From Bacteroidales bacterium UBA7009 (GTDB lineage: Bacteria; Bacteroidota; Bacteroidia; Bacteroidales; Paludibacteraceae): 64,000 bases of DNA. Below the pieces are notes generated by a model. That model had not been told where the DNA came from, searched no databases, and worked only from the letters and a program-made list of their open reading frames with translations. Position numbers and translations under genes: made by a program. Each line of letters begins with the position of its first letter. Position 1 is the stretch's first letter. Positions 9,411 through 17,677 of this stretch are shown here, one piece after another. The stretch lies in assembly GCA_002449665.1 (NCBI GenBank), contig DJXH01000057.1, positions 34,499-98,498 of the forward strand. The letters are read 5' to 3'.

Positions 9411-10544
9411 ATGCATATTGTTATTCTCGGTACGGCATACCCCTTTCGCGGCGGATTGGCAACCTTTAACGAACGGCTTGCCCGCCAGTTTATGACAGAG
9501 GGACATCAGGTGGAAGTATATACTTTCACAGTCCAATATCCGTCCTTCCTCTTCCCCGGAAAAACACAATATTCCACAGAGCAACAGCCGAAAGATATTG
9601 TTATAGAGCGTTGTCTTAACTCTTGTAATCCCCTTAATTGGATAAAAGTAGGAAAAAAGATAAGTCGCTGCAGCCCAGATATGTTGATATGCTGCTATTG
9701 GATGGCATTTTTTGCTCCCGCATTCAGTACTATTGAGCGGATAGTCAAGTGTAACGGCAAGACACGCTGTATATCCCTTGTCCATAATATGACAGCGCAT
9801 GACAGCGGATTTATTGATAGGATGTTAGCACCTGTTTTCGTAAAAAATACGGACGGTTTTGTGGCTTTGAGTAAAAGTGTAGTTAGCGACATAGACCGTC
9901 TTGACAAAACGGGCAAACCCAAGACATTCTCCCCTCATCCTATTTATGACCATTATGGTGAGCGTATTAGCAAAGAAGAAGCGTGCAGGCATCTTTCTTT
10001 GCCTGTGGAAAACAGGTATATGCTGTTCTTCGGATTGGTGAGAGCCTATAAGGGGCTTGACTTGCTGATAGATGCAATGGGAGAGATTAAAGACAAGTTT
10101 AGCGATGTAAAACTAATTGTTGCCGGAGAGTTTTATGAAGATGAACATAAATACAAAGAGCAGATAAAAATCAACGGTTTGACCGACAAAATCATTATAC
10201 ATAACGAGTTTATTTCTGACAGCGAACTGAAATACTATTTCGGTGCGGCAGACCTTATAGTGCAGCCGTATAAGAACGCGACGCAGTCGGGAGTAACACA
10301 AGTGGCATTCCATTTTGAAAAACCGATGCTTGTTACTAATGTCGGCGGACTGGGCGAGATAGTGCACCACGGCAAGATGGGCTACGCCGTAGAGCCGCAG
10401 CCGCAGTCTATAGCCGCAGCCATAGAAGACTATTATAACAACAATCGGCAGCACGCTTTCACTGACTATCTGCGCCACGAAAAGCAGAAATACGGCTGGG
10501 ACAAGATGACAAAAGCATTTGAAGATATTTACAGTCAACTATGA
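9411..10544 (+). CDS. Glycosyltransferase family 4-like protein
   Basis: A 377-residue GT-B fold glycosyltransferase; donor and acceptor are unknown. The N-terminal domain starts HIVILGTAYPFRGGLATF, with the glycine-rich loop typical of retaining GT4 enzymes. The C-terminal donor-binding domain has GLVRAYKGLDLLIDAM and the segment ATQSGVTQVAFHFEKP followed by TNVGGLGEIV, where the usual E-x7-E is modified. No signal peptide or membrane segment, so it acts on the cytosolic face. It starts 9 bp after thiL and overlaps ispD by 4 bp (ATGA), so it is translationally coupled to metabolic genes rather than part of the large glycan locus. Confidence 0.85.
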   Translation: MHIVILGTAYPFRGGLATFNERLARQFMTEGHQVEVYTFTVQYPSFLFPGKTQYSTEQQPKDIVIERCLNSCNPLNWIKVGKKISRCSPDMLICCYWMAFFAPAFSTIERIVKCNGKTRCISLVHNMTAHDSGFIDRMLAPVFVKNTDGFVALSKSVVSDIDRLDKTGKPKTFSPHPIYDHYGERISKEEACRHLSLPVENRYMLFFGLVRAYKGLDLLIDAMGEIKDKFSDVKLIVAGEFYEDEHKYKEQIKINGLTDKIIIHNEFISDSELKYYFGAADLIVQPYKNATQSGVTQVAFHFEKPMLVTNVGGLGEIVHHGKMGYAVEPQPQSIAAAIEDYYNNNRQHAFTDYLRHEKQKYGWDKMTKAFEDIYSQL

Positions 10545-11239
10545 ATAACATAGCGGTCATATTAGCGGCAGGCTCGGGCAAGAGAGTTGGGGGAGATATT
10601 CCTAAACAGTATATGCTTTTGCCGGACGGAATGAGCGTTATGGAGAAGGCTGTCGCAGCCTTTGAGCAAGCCCCGCAAATAGACGGCATATTCGTTGTTG
10701 CTCACAAGAGTTGGTTTGATACCGTAATTACATATAGCAAGCAAAGACAGTGGCAGAAATTTCTCGGACTGATAGAAGGTGGCGCGGAGCGATGGGAGAG
10801 TTCGCGCAACGCTGTCGAAAAAGTGCGTTTTCATCAGCAAAATTGCGGTGTTACGGATTGCAATATCCTGCTTCACGACTGCGCCCGACCTTTTGTCAGT
10901 CAGTGCATAATAGCTGATGTGTGTGCCGCTCTCGAAAATTACCTTGCCGTAACTGTAGCCATTCCTGCCACTGACACAATGTACATCTGTCGCAACGATA
11001 TACTCACTGACATACCCCCTCGCCGGACTTTGCTCCGTGCGCAGACACCGCAAGCCTTCAGACTGTCAGTAATACACGAGGCATACGAATGTGCGTCGAA
11101 AGAAAATTTTACCGAAGCCACAGACGACTGCGGCATACTCCGCCGCTTTAAGCCCGAGGTCAGAATAAAGATTGTGGCAGGTGAGGAAGAAAACATAAAG
11201 ATAACATTTATAAAAGATTTGCATATAACTATCGGCTGA
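10541..11239 (+). CDS. ispD: 2-C-methyl-D-erythritol 4-phosphate cytidylyltransferase
   Basis: Makes CDP-methylerythritol from MEP and CTP in the non-mevalonate isoprenoid pathway. 232 residues, the usual length. The N-terminal CTP-binding motif AVILAAGSGKRVGGDIPKQY is clear, and the HDCARPFVS block (about residues 108-116) and a Thr-rich TDTMY-type strand follow. A related family, IspD-like CDP-ribitol pyrophosphorylases, cannot be fully excluded, but the residues match IspD. It overlaps the preceding glycosyltransferase by 4 bp and the next gene follows by 2 bp. Confidence 0.9.
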   Translation: MNNIAVILAAGSGKRVGGDIPKQYMLLPDGMSVMEKAVAAFEQAPQIDGIFVVAHKSWFDTVITYSKQRQWQKFLGLIEGGAERWESSRNAVEKVRFHQQNCGVTDCNILLHDCARPFVSQCIIADVCAALENYLAVTVAIPATDTMYICRNDILTDIPPRRTLLRAQTPQAFRLSVIHEAYECASKENFTEATDDCGILRRFKPEVRIKIVAGEEENIKITFIKDLHITIG

Positions 11240-11241
11240 AT

Positions 11242-11787
11242 ATGAGGCAGATAAAACTTTTCCTAACTGATGTTGACGGCTGTCTTACCGATGGCGGAAT
11301 GTATTATGCTGCTGATGGCAACGAACTGAAACGCTTTTGTGTATATGACGGTATGGGGATGGTGATGCTTCGCAAGGCAGGCATACAATGCGGCATACTG
11401 ACGAGCGAAACAACCGACATTGTGCTTAACCGTGCGAGAAAACTTAAACTCGACCATCTTTTTATGGGGGTGGGCAGGCAGTTTGAGACATTGCCCATTT
11501 GCCGTTTTTCGCCTGCTACGGCAGAGCCTGTACAACTGCAGCAACTGACTAAAAAAGAAGCGTGTGAAATGCTTTGCAGGGAGATGAACATCAGTCTTGA
11601 AGAAGTGTGCTATATAGGCGATGACATCAACGACTTGGATATATTGCAAGCAGTGGGGCTGCCGGCTTGCCCGAAAAATGCTATGAAAGAAGTGAAAGCC
11701 GTAAAAAATATCCTTCAACTCTCTCATTCGGGAGGTGAGGGTGCTGTAAGAGAACTTTGTGAATATATACTCTCCCAAACAAATTAG
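11242..11787 (+). CDS. KdsC-like HAD phosphatase
   Basis: Haloacid-dehalogenase phosphatase of the KdsC group, which removes phosphate from KDO 8-phosphate (some relatives act on other nonulosonate 9-phosphates). Motif I is LTDVDGCLTDGG at residues 8-19, motif II is TSE, and motif IV is GDDINDL; the C-terminal KNxxQ-GGEGAVRELCEYIL end is diagnostic. At 181 residues it is slightly long: about 20 residues (GRQFETLPICRF and following) are inserted where KdsC proteins usually read GVKDK. Substrate is inferred from the family. Same operon as ispD and nadB. Confidence 0.82.
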   Translation: MRQIKLFLTDVDGCLTDGGMYYAADGNELKRFCVYDGMGMVMLRKAGIQCGILTSETTDIVLNRARKLKLDHLFMGVGRQFETLPICRFSPATAEPVQLQQLTKKEACEMLCREMNISLEEVCYIGDDINDLDILQAVGLPACPKNAMKEVKAVKNILQLSHSGGEGAVRELCEYILSQTN

Positions 11788-11811
11788 AATTATATCAGTC
11801 TTTATAATATT

Positions 11812-13413
11812 ATGACACAACGATTTGATTTTCTTATCATAGGTGGCGGCGTGGCAGGTATGAGTTTTGCTCTTAAGGTTGCACGCTCGCAAAAATACAA
11901 GATTGCTCTTTGCTGCAAAACAACTATAGACGAGGCCAACACAGCTAAAGCCCAAGGCGGAATAGCGAGTGTAACCAATCTCAAACTTGATAATTTTGAC
12001 AAGCATATCCACGACACTATGGTGGCAGGCGACTGGATAAGCGACCCCGCAGCCGTTGAGCAAGTAGTTAAAAACGCACCGAAACAGATAGAAGAACTTG
12101 TAAACTGGGGAGTTAATTTTGACAAGCAGCCCGATGGCGATTATGACCTTCACCGCGAGGGCGGACACTCTGAGTTTCGCATTCTCCACCACGCGGACGA
12201 TACGGGTGCAGAGATACAGCGCGGACTGATAGAAGCCGTTCGCCACAATCCTTTTATCACCGTGCTTGAAAACCACTTTGCAGTGGAGATTATCACTCAA
12301 CACCACCTCGGTGTATGTGTTACTCGCCGTACTCCTGACATAGAGTGTTACGGAGCGTATATACTTAATCCCGAAACGCAGAAAATAGATACCTATCTCA
12401 GTCGTGTTACGCTGATTGCGACCGGCGGTGTAGGGGCAGTGTATGCTACCACTACCAACCCCAATATAGCCACCGGCGATGGCGTGGCAATGGTTTATAG
12501 AGCCAAAGGGCAGGTGAAAGACATGGAGTTTGTGCAGTTCCACCCGACAGCACTCTTCCACCCGGGTGAGACGCATCCCGCCTATCTTATCACGGAAGCA
12601 ATGCGCGGCTATGGCGGCGTACTGCGCTTGCCTAATGGGGAGGAGTTTATGCAGAAATATGATTCTCGTTTGAGTCTTGCTCCCCGCGATATAGTGGCAA
12701 GAGCGATAGACAACGAGATGAAGTTGCACGGTTTGGATCACGTCTGTCTTGATGTTACACACAAAGACCCCGAAGAAACAAAGCACCATTTTCCGAATAT
12801 ATACCACAAGTGCCTCTCTATAGGTATAGACATTACCAAGCAGTACATACCCGTAGCACCTTGTGCCCACTATATGTGCGGCGGTATAAAAGTGAATCTT
12901 GACGGCGAGAGTAGTATTCACCGCCTGTATGCCGTTGGCGAATGTAGTTGTACGGGACTTCACGGCGGCAACCGTCTTGCCAGCAACTCTCTCATTGAGG
13001 CTGTCGTATATGCCGATGCTGCGGCTAAACACTCCCTTAGCGTAATAGAGAACTACACTTTCAACGAGCGTGTACCCGACTGGAACGATGAAGGGACGAT
13101 GACCAACGAAGAGAAAGTGCTTATATCGCAGGATATGCGCGAGGTAGGGCAGATAATGTCCACATACGTAGGTATAGTGCGCAGCGACCTTCGTCTTCAC
13201 CGCGCTTGGGAAAGGCTTGACCTGCTCTTTGAGGAGACGGAAGACCTCTTCAAGCGTGTCAGACCATCGAGAGATATATGCGAACTGCGCAATATGATCA
13301 ACGTAGGCTATCTTATCACCCGTCAGGCTATGGAGCGCAAGGAGAGCCGTGGACTGCACTACACCATTGACTACCCCCATAACCCCAATCCCAATACGCA
13401 GGAAGTATGGTAA
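11812..13413 (+). CDS. nadB: L-aspartate oxidase
   Basis: FAD enzyme oxidising L-aspartate to iminoaspartate, the first step of bacterial NAD synthesis. The 533-residue protein has the N-terminal IIGGGVAGMSFAL dinucleotide-binding motif, AKAQGGIA, the substrate-binding HREGGHSEFRILH block (about residues 117-129), QFHPTALFHP, and CAHYMCGGI/GLHGGNRLASNSL near 345-395, all typical of NadB rather than succinate dehydrogenase. nadA and nadC are not in the window. The last 7 bp overlap the next gene. Confidence 0.95.
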   Translation: MTQRFDFLIIGGGVAGMSFALKVARSQKYKIALCCKTTIDEANTAKAQGGIASVTNLKLDNFDKHIHDTMVAGDWISDPAAVEQVVKNAPKQIEELVNWGVNFDKQPDGDYDLHREGGHSEFRILHHADDTGAEIQRGLIEAVRHNPFITVLENHFAVEIITQHHLGVCVTRRTPDIECYGAYILNPETQKIDTYLSRVTLIATGGVGAVYATTTNPNIATGDGVAMVYRAKGQVKDMEFVQFHPTALFHPGETHPAYLITEAMRGYGGVLRLPNGEEFMQKYDSRLSLAPRDIVARAIDNEMKLHGLDHVCLDVTHKDPEETKHHFPNIYHKCLSIGIDITKQYIPVAPCAHYMCGGIKVNLDGESSIHRLYAVGECSCTGLHGGNRLASNSLIEAVVYADAAAKHSLSVIENYTFNERVPDWNDEGTMTNEEKVLISQDMREVGQIMSTYVGIVRSDLRLHRAWERLDLLFEETEDLFKRVRPSRDICELRNMINVGYLITRQAMERKESRGLHYTIDYPHNPNPNTQEVW

Positions 13414-14210
13414 AAGCGATAGCACTGCATAGCATCATCCCTGTCCGCACGGAGCCGAGAGAAGGGGCGGAGCAAGCAACACAAATGCTTTTTGCCCAGA
13501 CCGCAGACTTGTTGCAAAAGCAAGATCGCTGGACCGAAATACGTATTGACGATGACGGTCAAGCGGGGTGGGTGGATAGCAAGATGATAACCCCTGTCAG
13601 CAAGGACGACTTGGCATCGCTTGCCGAAGCAGGCGAAGCGAGAGTGGTAATGCCGATGGCATACGCCGTCAGCCCTAACTCGCAAACTGTTCCTCTTACT
13701 GCCGGTACGCTCTTGCCGCATTATAAAGACAACGGCACCTTTAACCTGCTTGGCGCGGAGTTTCGCATAGACCCGCAGATGGTATTGCCGCAGCCGTTAG
13801 AAATGAACCTCAATAACCTTATGCAGGTTACCCGCTTTTTTCTTAATATACCATATCTGTGGGGCGGAAAAAATGCGATGGGTATGGACTGCTCAGGTTT
13901 TACGCAGGTGATAATGTCGATGTTCGGCAGGCACATAAAGCGTAACGCCTCCGAGCAGGCACGGCAAGGTAGGAATATAACGACACTCGCTAAAGCCCAA
14001 ACAGGCGACCTCGTGTTCTTCAATCACTCCGATATAGACTCGCGCCAAACGAATATATCACACGTTGGCATATTGCTTGACTCTGAACGTGTAATCCACT
14101 GTTCGGGCAGGGTGAAAACGGAAAAAATAGACAGCCGAGGTATCGTGTCTTTTGAGCCTGACGGTAAAGAGCATTATACTCATTGTCTTGCCGAGATTAG
14201 GCGAGTGTGA
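13407..14210 (+). CDS. SH3/NlpC-P60 cell-wall peptidase
   Basis: Probable peptidoglycan stem-peptide hydrolase of the C40 family. Two N-terminal SH3-like segments (residues about 1-70 and 75-120, the first with the WVDSKMI ending) precede an NlpC/P60 domain with catalytic Cys in MDCSGFTQ (about 161) and His in SHVGIL (about 217). The layout matches the Bacteroides gamma-D-glutamyl-L-diamino-acid endopeptidases (DPP VI-like). No signal peptide is visible from this ATG, which overlaps the nadB end; those enzymes can be cytoplasmic and recycle muropeptides. Last gene of the operon. Confidence 0.85.
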   Translation: MVKAIALHSIIPVRTEPREGAEQATQMLFAQTADLLQKQDRWTEIRIDDDGQAGWVDSKMITPVSKDDLASLAEAGEARVVMPMAYAVSPNSQTVPLTAGTLLPHYKDNGTFNLLGAEFRIDPQMVLPQPLEMNLNNLMQVTRFFLNIPYLWGGKNAMGMDCSGFTQVIMSMFGRHIKRNASEQARQGRNITTLAKAQTGDLVFFNHSDIDSRQTNISHVGILLDSERVIHCSGRVKTEKIDSRGIVSFEPDGKEHYTHCLAEIRRV

Positions 14211-14239
14211 AAAGCAGATATGACATATTAGGCAAAAGT

Positions 14240-14271
14240 TTTGCACAATCGACAAAAATACTGTAACTTTG
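14240..14271 (+). promoter_or_regulatory. Bacteroidota promoter of pgk
   Basis: TTTG (14240-14243), 20-bp spacer, TAACTTTG (14264-14271). The expected start near 14278 leaves about 35 nt of leader before the pgk ATG. Confidence 0.85.
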
Positions 14272-14312
14272 CGGCGTTTTTCAGACAATTATAAATATAA
14301 AACAATACACTT

Positions 14313-15563
14313 ATGACTATTGAACAGTACAATTTTTCAGGAAAAAAGGCTATTGTCCGTGTAGATTTTAACACTCCTCTTGACGAGAACGGACACATTA
14401 CAGACGATACCCGTATTCGCGGTGCGCTGCCTACGCTTAAGAAAATCCTCAATGACGGCGGTGCTATTATCCTTATGAGCCACATGGGCAAGCCCAAAGG
14501 CAAAGTGAATGCCAAATATAGTCTCAGTCAGATAGTAGATGCAGTTAGCGAAGCACTTGGTGTAAAAGTGCAATTCGCTCCGGACTGCGCTAAGGCTCAA
14601 GACCAAGCCGCCGCACTTAAACAAGGCGAAGTGCTGATGCTCGAAAACTTGCGTTTCTACCCCGAAGAGGAAGGTAAGCCCGTTGGTATAGAGAAAGATG
14701 ATCCCAAGTACGACGAGGCTAAAAAAGAGATGAAACAGCGTCAGAAAGAGTTTGCCAAGACCCTCGCTTCTTACGCCGACTGCTACGTGAACGATGCTTT
14801 TGGTACCGCTCACCGCAAACACGCTTCTACTGCCGTGGTAGCAGACTATTTTGACAATGACAATAAGATGCTCGGCTTGCTGATGGAAAAGGAAGTGGAA
14901 GCTGTAAATAACGTGCTTAACAACATCAAGCGCCCGTTCACAGCTATTATGGGCGGCTCAAAAGTATCGACAAAGATAGGTATCATAGAGAACCTGATGA
15001 CCAAAGTGGACAACCTTATCATCTGCGGCGGAATGACTTATACCTTTATGAAGGCGCAAGGCGGAAAGATAGGTCAATCGCTGTGTGAGGATGAGCAGCT
15101 CGGTCTTGCTCTTGACATACTTGCCAAAGCAAAAGCTAATGGCGTTAATCTTGTTCTTTGCTCCGACTCTGTTGTAGCCGACCGCTTTGCCAATGATGCC
15201 GAAACAATGGTATGCCCCTCTAATGATATACCCGACAATATGATGGGTATGGACATAGGTCCGGATAGCCGCAAGAAGTTTGCCGAATTGATAGAAGAAG
15301 CCAAGACTATACTCTGGAACGGTCCTGCCGGCGTATTTGAGTTTGACAACTTCGCTCACGGTTCCAACGCCATAGCACACGCTATAGCACGTGCAACTGC
15401 TAAAGGTGCGTATAGCCTTATAGGCGGCGGCGACAGCGTGGCTTGCATCAACAAACTTAACCTTGCCGATCAAGTAAGTTATATCTCCACAGGCGGAGGC
15501 GCACTGCTTGAAGCCATTGAGGGTAAAGTACTCCCCGGCATTGCAGCCATAAAAGGTGAATAA
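14313..15563 (+). CDS. pgk: Phosphoglycerate kinase
   Basis: Glycolytic kinase transferring phosphate between 1,3-bisphosphoglycerate and ADP. The 416-residue protein has the N-terminal VRVDFNTPLDENG signature, the HMGKPKG substrate loop (about residues 56-62), NDAFGTAHRKHAS, MGGSKVSTK, and the nucleotide-binding WNGPAGVFEF and GGGDSVA blocks. It is read from its own strong promoter; two genes follow closely (23 bp, then 16 bp) and are probably co-transcribed. Confidence 0.97.
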   Translation: MTIEQYNFSGKKAIVRVDFNTPLDENGHITDDTRIRGALPTLKKILNDGGAIILMSHMGKPKGKVNAKYSLSQIVDAVSEALGVKVQFAPDCAKAQDQAAALKQGEVLMLENLRFYPEEEGKPVGIEKDDPKYDEAKKEMKQRQKEFAKTLASYADCYVNDAFGTAHRKHASTAVVADYFDNDNKMLGLLMEKEVEAVNNVLNNIKRPFTAIMGGSKVSTKIGIIENLMTKVDNLIICGGMTYTFMKAQGGKIGQSLCEDEQLGLALDILAKAKANGVNLVLCSDSVVADRFANDAETMVCPSNDIPDNMMGMDIGPDSRKKFAELIEEAKTILWNGPAGVFEFDNFAHGSNAIAHAIARATAKGAYSLIGGGDSVACINKLNLADQVSYISTGGGALLEAIEGKVLPGIAAIKGE

Positions 15564-15586
15564 CAACGCTAATAAATAAAAAAGAT

Positions 15587-16033
15587 ATGGAAATAGTAGG
15601 TAAAATCATTCAGGTTCTGCCTTTGCAGGAAGGAACTGCCAAATCTACTGGCAACCCATGGAAATCGCAGTCATACATTCTTGAAACCCAAGATCAATAC
15701 CCGCGTAAAGTGCATTTTGAAGTATTCGGCGAGGATAGGATAAAGAACAACCAATGTAATATCGACGATATCGTAACCGTTTCGTTTGATATTGAAAGCC
15801 GCGAGTATAACGGACGTTGGTACACTTCTATACGTGCTTGGAAAGTGCAGCAAGGTGATACTACATCTACAAATGCTAATACGACTACGACAAACGGTGG
15901 TTCTCAACAACAGAACGGCGGAGAACAAACGCGCACGGATATGGCGGTTAATCCGATGACAAACACATCTGGGAATACCTCTACCTTCGACTCTGTGGCA
16001 AATGATGATGAAGGGACAGACCTGCCCTTTTGA
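15587..16033 (+). CDS. DUF3127 OB-fold-like small protein
   Basis: A 148-residue protein of the DUF3127 family, found mainly in Bacteroidota and described as resembling single-strand DNA-binding OB folds; its role is not established. The conserved N-terminal half runs from MEIVGKI to RWYTSIRAWKV (about residue 90). The rest is a low-complexity Thr/Asn/Gln/Gly linker ending in an acidic tip, DDEGTDLPF. That layout (OB fold, flexible linker, acidic aromatic C-terminus) is like SSB proteins, whose tip recruits partners. Cotranscription with pgk is suggested by the 23-bp gap. Confidence 0.8.
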   Translation: MEIVGKIIQVLPLQEGTAKSTGNPWKSQSYILETQDQYPRKVHFEVFGEDRIKNNQCNIDDIVTVSFDIESREYNGRWYTSIRAWKVQQGDTTSTNANTTTTNGGSQQQNGGEQTRTDMAVNPMTNTSGNTSTFDSVANDDEGTDLPF

Positions 16034-16049
16034 TTAAACTGATAGCGGC

Positions 16050-17186
16050 GTGAAAAGACTTGTTTTATATTCACTGCTGATTATCCTTCTTACGAGCGCA
16101 ACAATACTTTGTTGCGCTCGTTGGAAAGTGTGGTTCGTGAGTCCGCCCGAACCGGCTTGGACTGATGATACCATCCCTTTCCGTTTCCGTACCTTTGCTG
16201 ATGATAGTGTTAACGGTTTTATAAGACAGAACGATGTCTATGTGAATACTGTTTCACCTGATACATTGACTTTTATAGTTCTCGGCGATGTACATAACGG
16301 TATAGACAGTGCAAGTTGGGAGCATATCTGGGGAAGGCACGGACATATTGACTTCTATGCGCAGGTAGGGGATTTTATAGATCGCGGTTATTTTTACTAC
16401 TATGAGTTGCTTGTAAAAGAGATTTGTAATACCCCATTTGCTGCCTTGCCTTCCATCGTTACCCCCGGTAACCACGAATATACCAAAGGTATGATAAAAC
16501 GTTTGCCGCCGCAATGGACTGAAGACTGGTGGCACAACCCGCAAAACGGTCCTGAGAGATATGAAGGTACAACATATTATGTTGACTTTCACAATCTGCG
16601 TTTTATCGCCATTGATACCAACGGTCTGCAAAAATTGTCAGACTATACGGTTGTTCTAACTTGGCTGAACAAAGTGATTGCAGATGCCGGCGACAGGTTT
16701 AAGATAGTCATTATGCACCATCCTGTCTATTCAGGTGCATACGGCAGGTCTAATCCGGGGGAATTTATGGCTTTTCGCCTTGTATTAAATGAAGCGGATG
16801 TCGTATTTTCCGGACATGACCATAACTACTATCGCAGTCTGCCATACGTAGGTATTACGAGTACTACGAAGCAGAAATTAAGCAAAGTGAGCAATCGTTT
16901 TGACCGAATCTGCTCCGGCAGGCAGATGTACGAACTTTGTACCCTCGTGGCAGATACGCTCACTGTGCAGACTTTCTTAATGAATGGTGGAGAACTATAT
17001 GACGAGTTTCGCGTTGTTTGTTCTACCGATAGTAACAACGTCAAGACTCATCAATATATCGTTGCAGAACCAACGATGGGCGAAATAGTAGAACTGCCTG
17101 ACAAATATGTCGGCAAAGAAAAATCATTCAAGGTAAAGGTGTTCCACCGCCGTCTTGCCAAACGCAAAGAAGAGCGTAAATACTAA
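16050..17186 (+). CDS. Membrane-anchored calcineurin-like metallophosphoesterase
   Basis: A 378-residue phosphoesterase with an N-terminal hydrophobic segment (residues about 4-24) that is a signal peptide or anchor, so it acts outside the cytoplasm. Metal-binding motifs occur in order: VLGDVHNG, QVGDFIDRG, TPGNHEY, MHHPVYS and GHDHNYYR, the classic D-x-H, G-D-x-x-D, G-N-H-E, H and G-H-x-H set. The substrate is unknown; related proteins include purple-acid-phosphatase-like enzymes. The start is GTG at 16050: no ATG lies near and the signal segment begins right there. It ends before a strong terminator. Confidence 0.85.
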   Translation: MKRLVLYSLLIILLTSATILCCARWKVWFVSPPEPAWTDDTIPFRFRTFADDSVNGFIRQNDVYVNTVSPDTLTFIVLGDVHNGIDSASWEHIWGRHGHIDFYAQVGDFIDRGYFYYYELLVKEICNTPFAALPSIVTPGNHEYTKGMIKRLPPQWTEDWWHNPQNGPERYEGTTYYVDFHNLRFIAIDTNGLQKLSDYTVVLTWLNKVIADAGDRFKIVIMHHPVYSGAYGRSNPGEFMAFRLVLNEADVVFSGHDHNYYRSLPYVGITSTTKQKLSKVSNRFDRICSGRQMYELCTLVADTLTVQTFLMNGGELYDEFRVVCSTDSNNVKTHQYIVAEPTMGEIVELPDKYVGKEKSFKVKVFHRRLAKRKEERKY

Positions 17187-17206
17187 TCTTCAAATCAAAA
17201 TAAAAT

Positions 17207-17238
17207 AAAAGCGGGCGATATAGTTATCGTCCGCTTTT
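17207..17238. terminator. Bidirectional terminator
   Basis: A 14-bp stem (AAAAGCGGGCGATA at 17207-17220, TATCGTCCGCTTTT at 17225-17238, one G-T pair) with loop TAGT. A and T runs flank it, so it works on both strands and separates the phosphoesterase from convergent gcvH. Confidence 0.9.
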
Positions 17239-17260
17239 AGATTAAGTCTGTAATGCTGAC

Positions 17261-17638
17261 TTACTTTATGATTGCTTCGTATGCGGCTGCATCAAGCAGA
17301 GTGTCTGCCTCGGCTGCATCTTTCACGGCAATCTTTATCATCCAACCTTCGCCGTAAGGATCGTTGTTTACCAATTCGGGTTGGTCGTTAAGAGCCTCGT
17401 TAAACTCCAATACTTCGCCTGTTACGGGCATATTCAAATCGCTGACTGTCTTAACGGCTTCTACCGAACCGAATACTTCGTCTTTGCCTACCGTCTCACC
17501 AACAGTGTTAATGTCAACAAAAACGATTTCGCCTAACTCTGATTGAGCGTAGTCGGTAATACCTACGTAAGCTTGGTCGCCTTCAATGCGAATCCATTCG
17601 TGATCCTGAGTGTACTTCAGGTTAGCAGGGATATTCAT
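17261..17638 (-). CDS. gcvH: Glycine cleavage system H protein
   Basis: Lipoyl-carrier protein shuttling the aminomethyl group in glycine cleavage. 125 residues, the usual length. Visible are YTQDHEWIR at the N-terminus, GITDYAQSELGEIVFVD, and the lipoylation region GSVEAVKTVSDL with Lys at about 64. The C-terminal DPYGEGWMIKI block is typical. gcvT and gcvP are not adjacent. It begins 39 bp after the gldJ-like gene and has no clear promoter of its own, so read-through from that gene is possible. Confidence 0.95.
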   Translation of the reverse strand: MNIPANLKYTQDHEWIRIEGDQAYVGITDYAQSELGEIVFVDINTVGETVGKDEVFGSVEAVKTVSDLNMPVTGEVLEFNEALNDQPELVNNDPYGEGWMIKIAVKDAAEADTLLDAAAYEAIIK

Positions 17639-17677
17639 AATACAATTATAAATTAAAATTGTTTATATTGATTTTCA

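Noticed and set aside
11263..13425. A 720-codon open frame on the minus strand opposite kdsC and nadB
   Set aside because: It is the antisense shadow of two well-conserved genes; the translation shows no domain and the open frame follows from their codon use.
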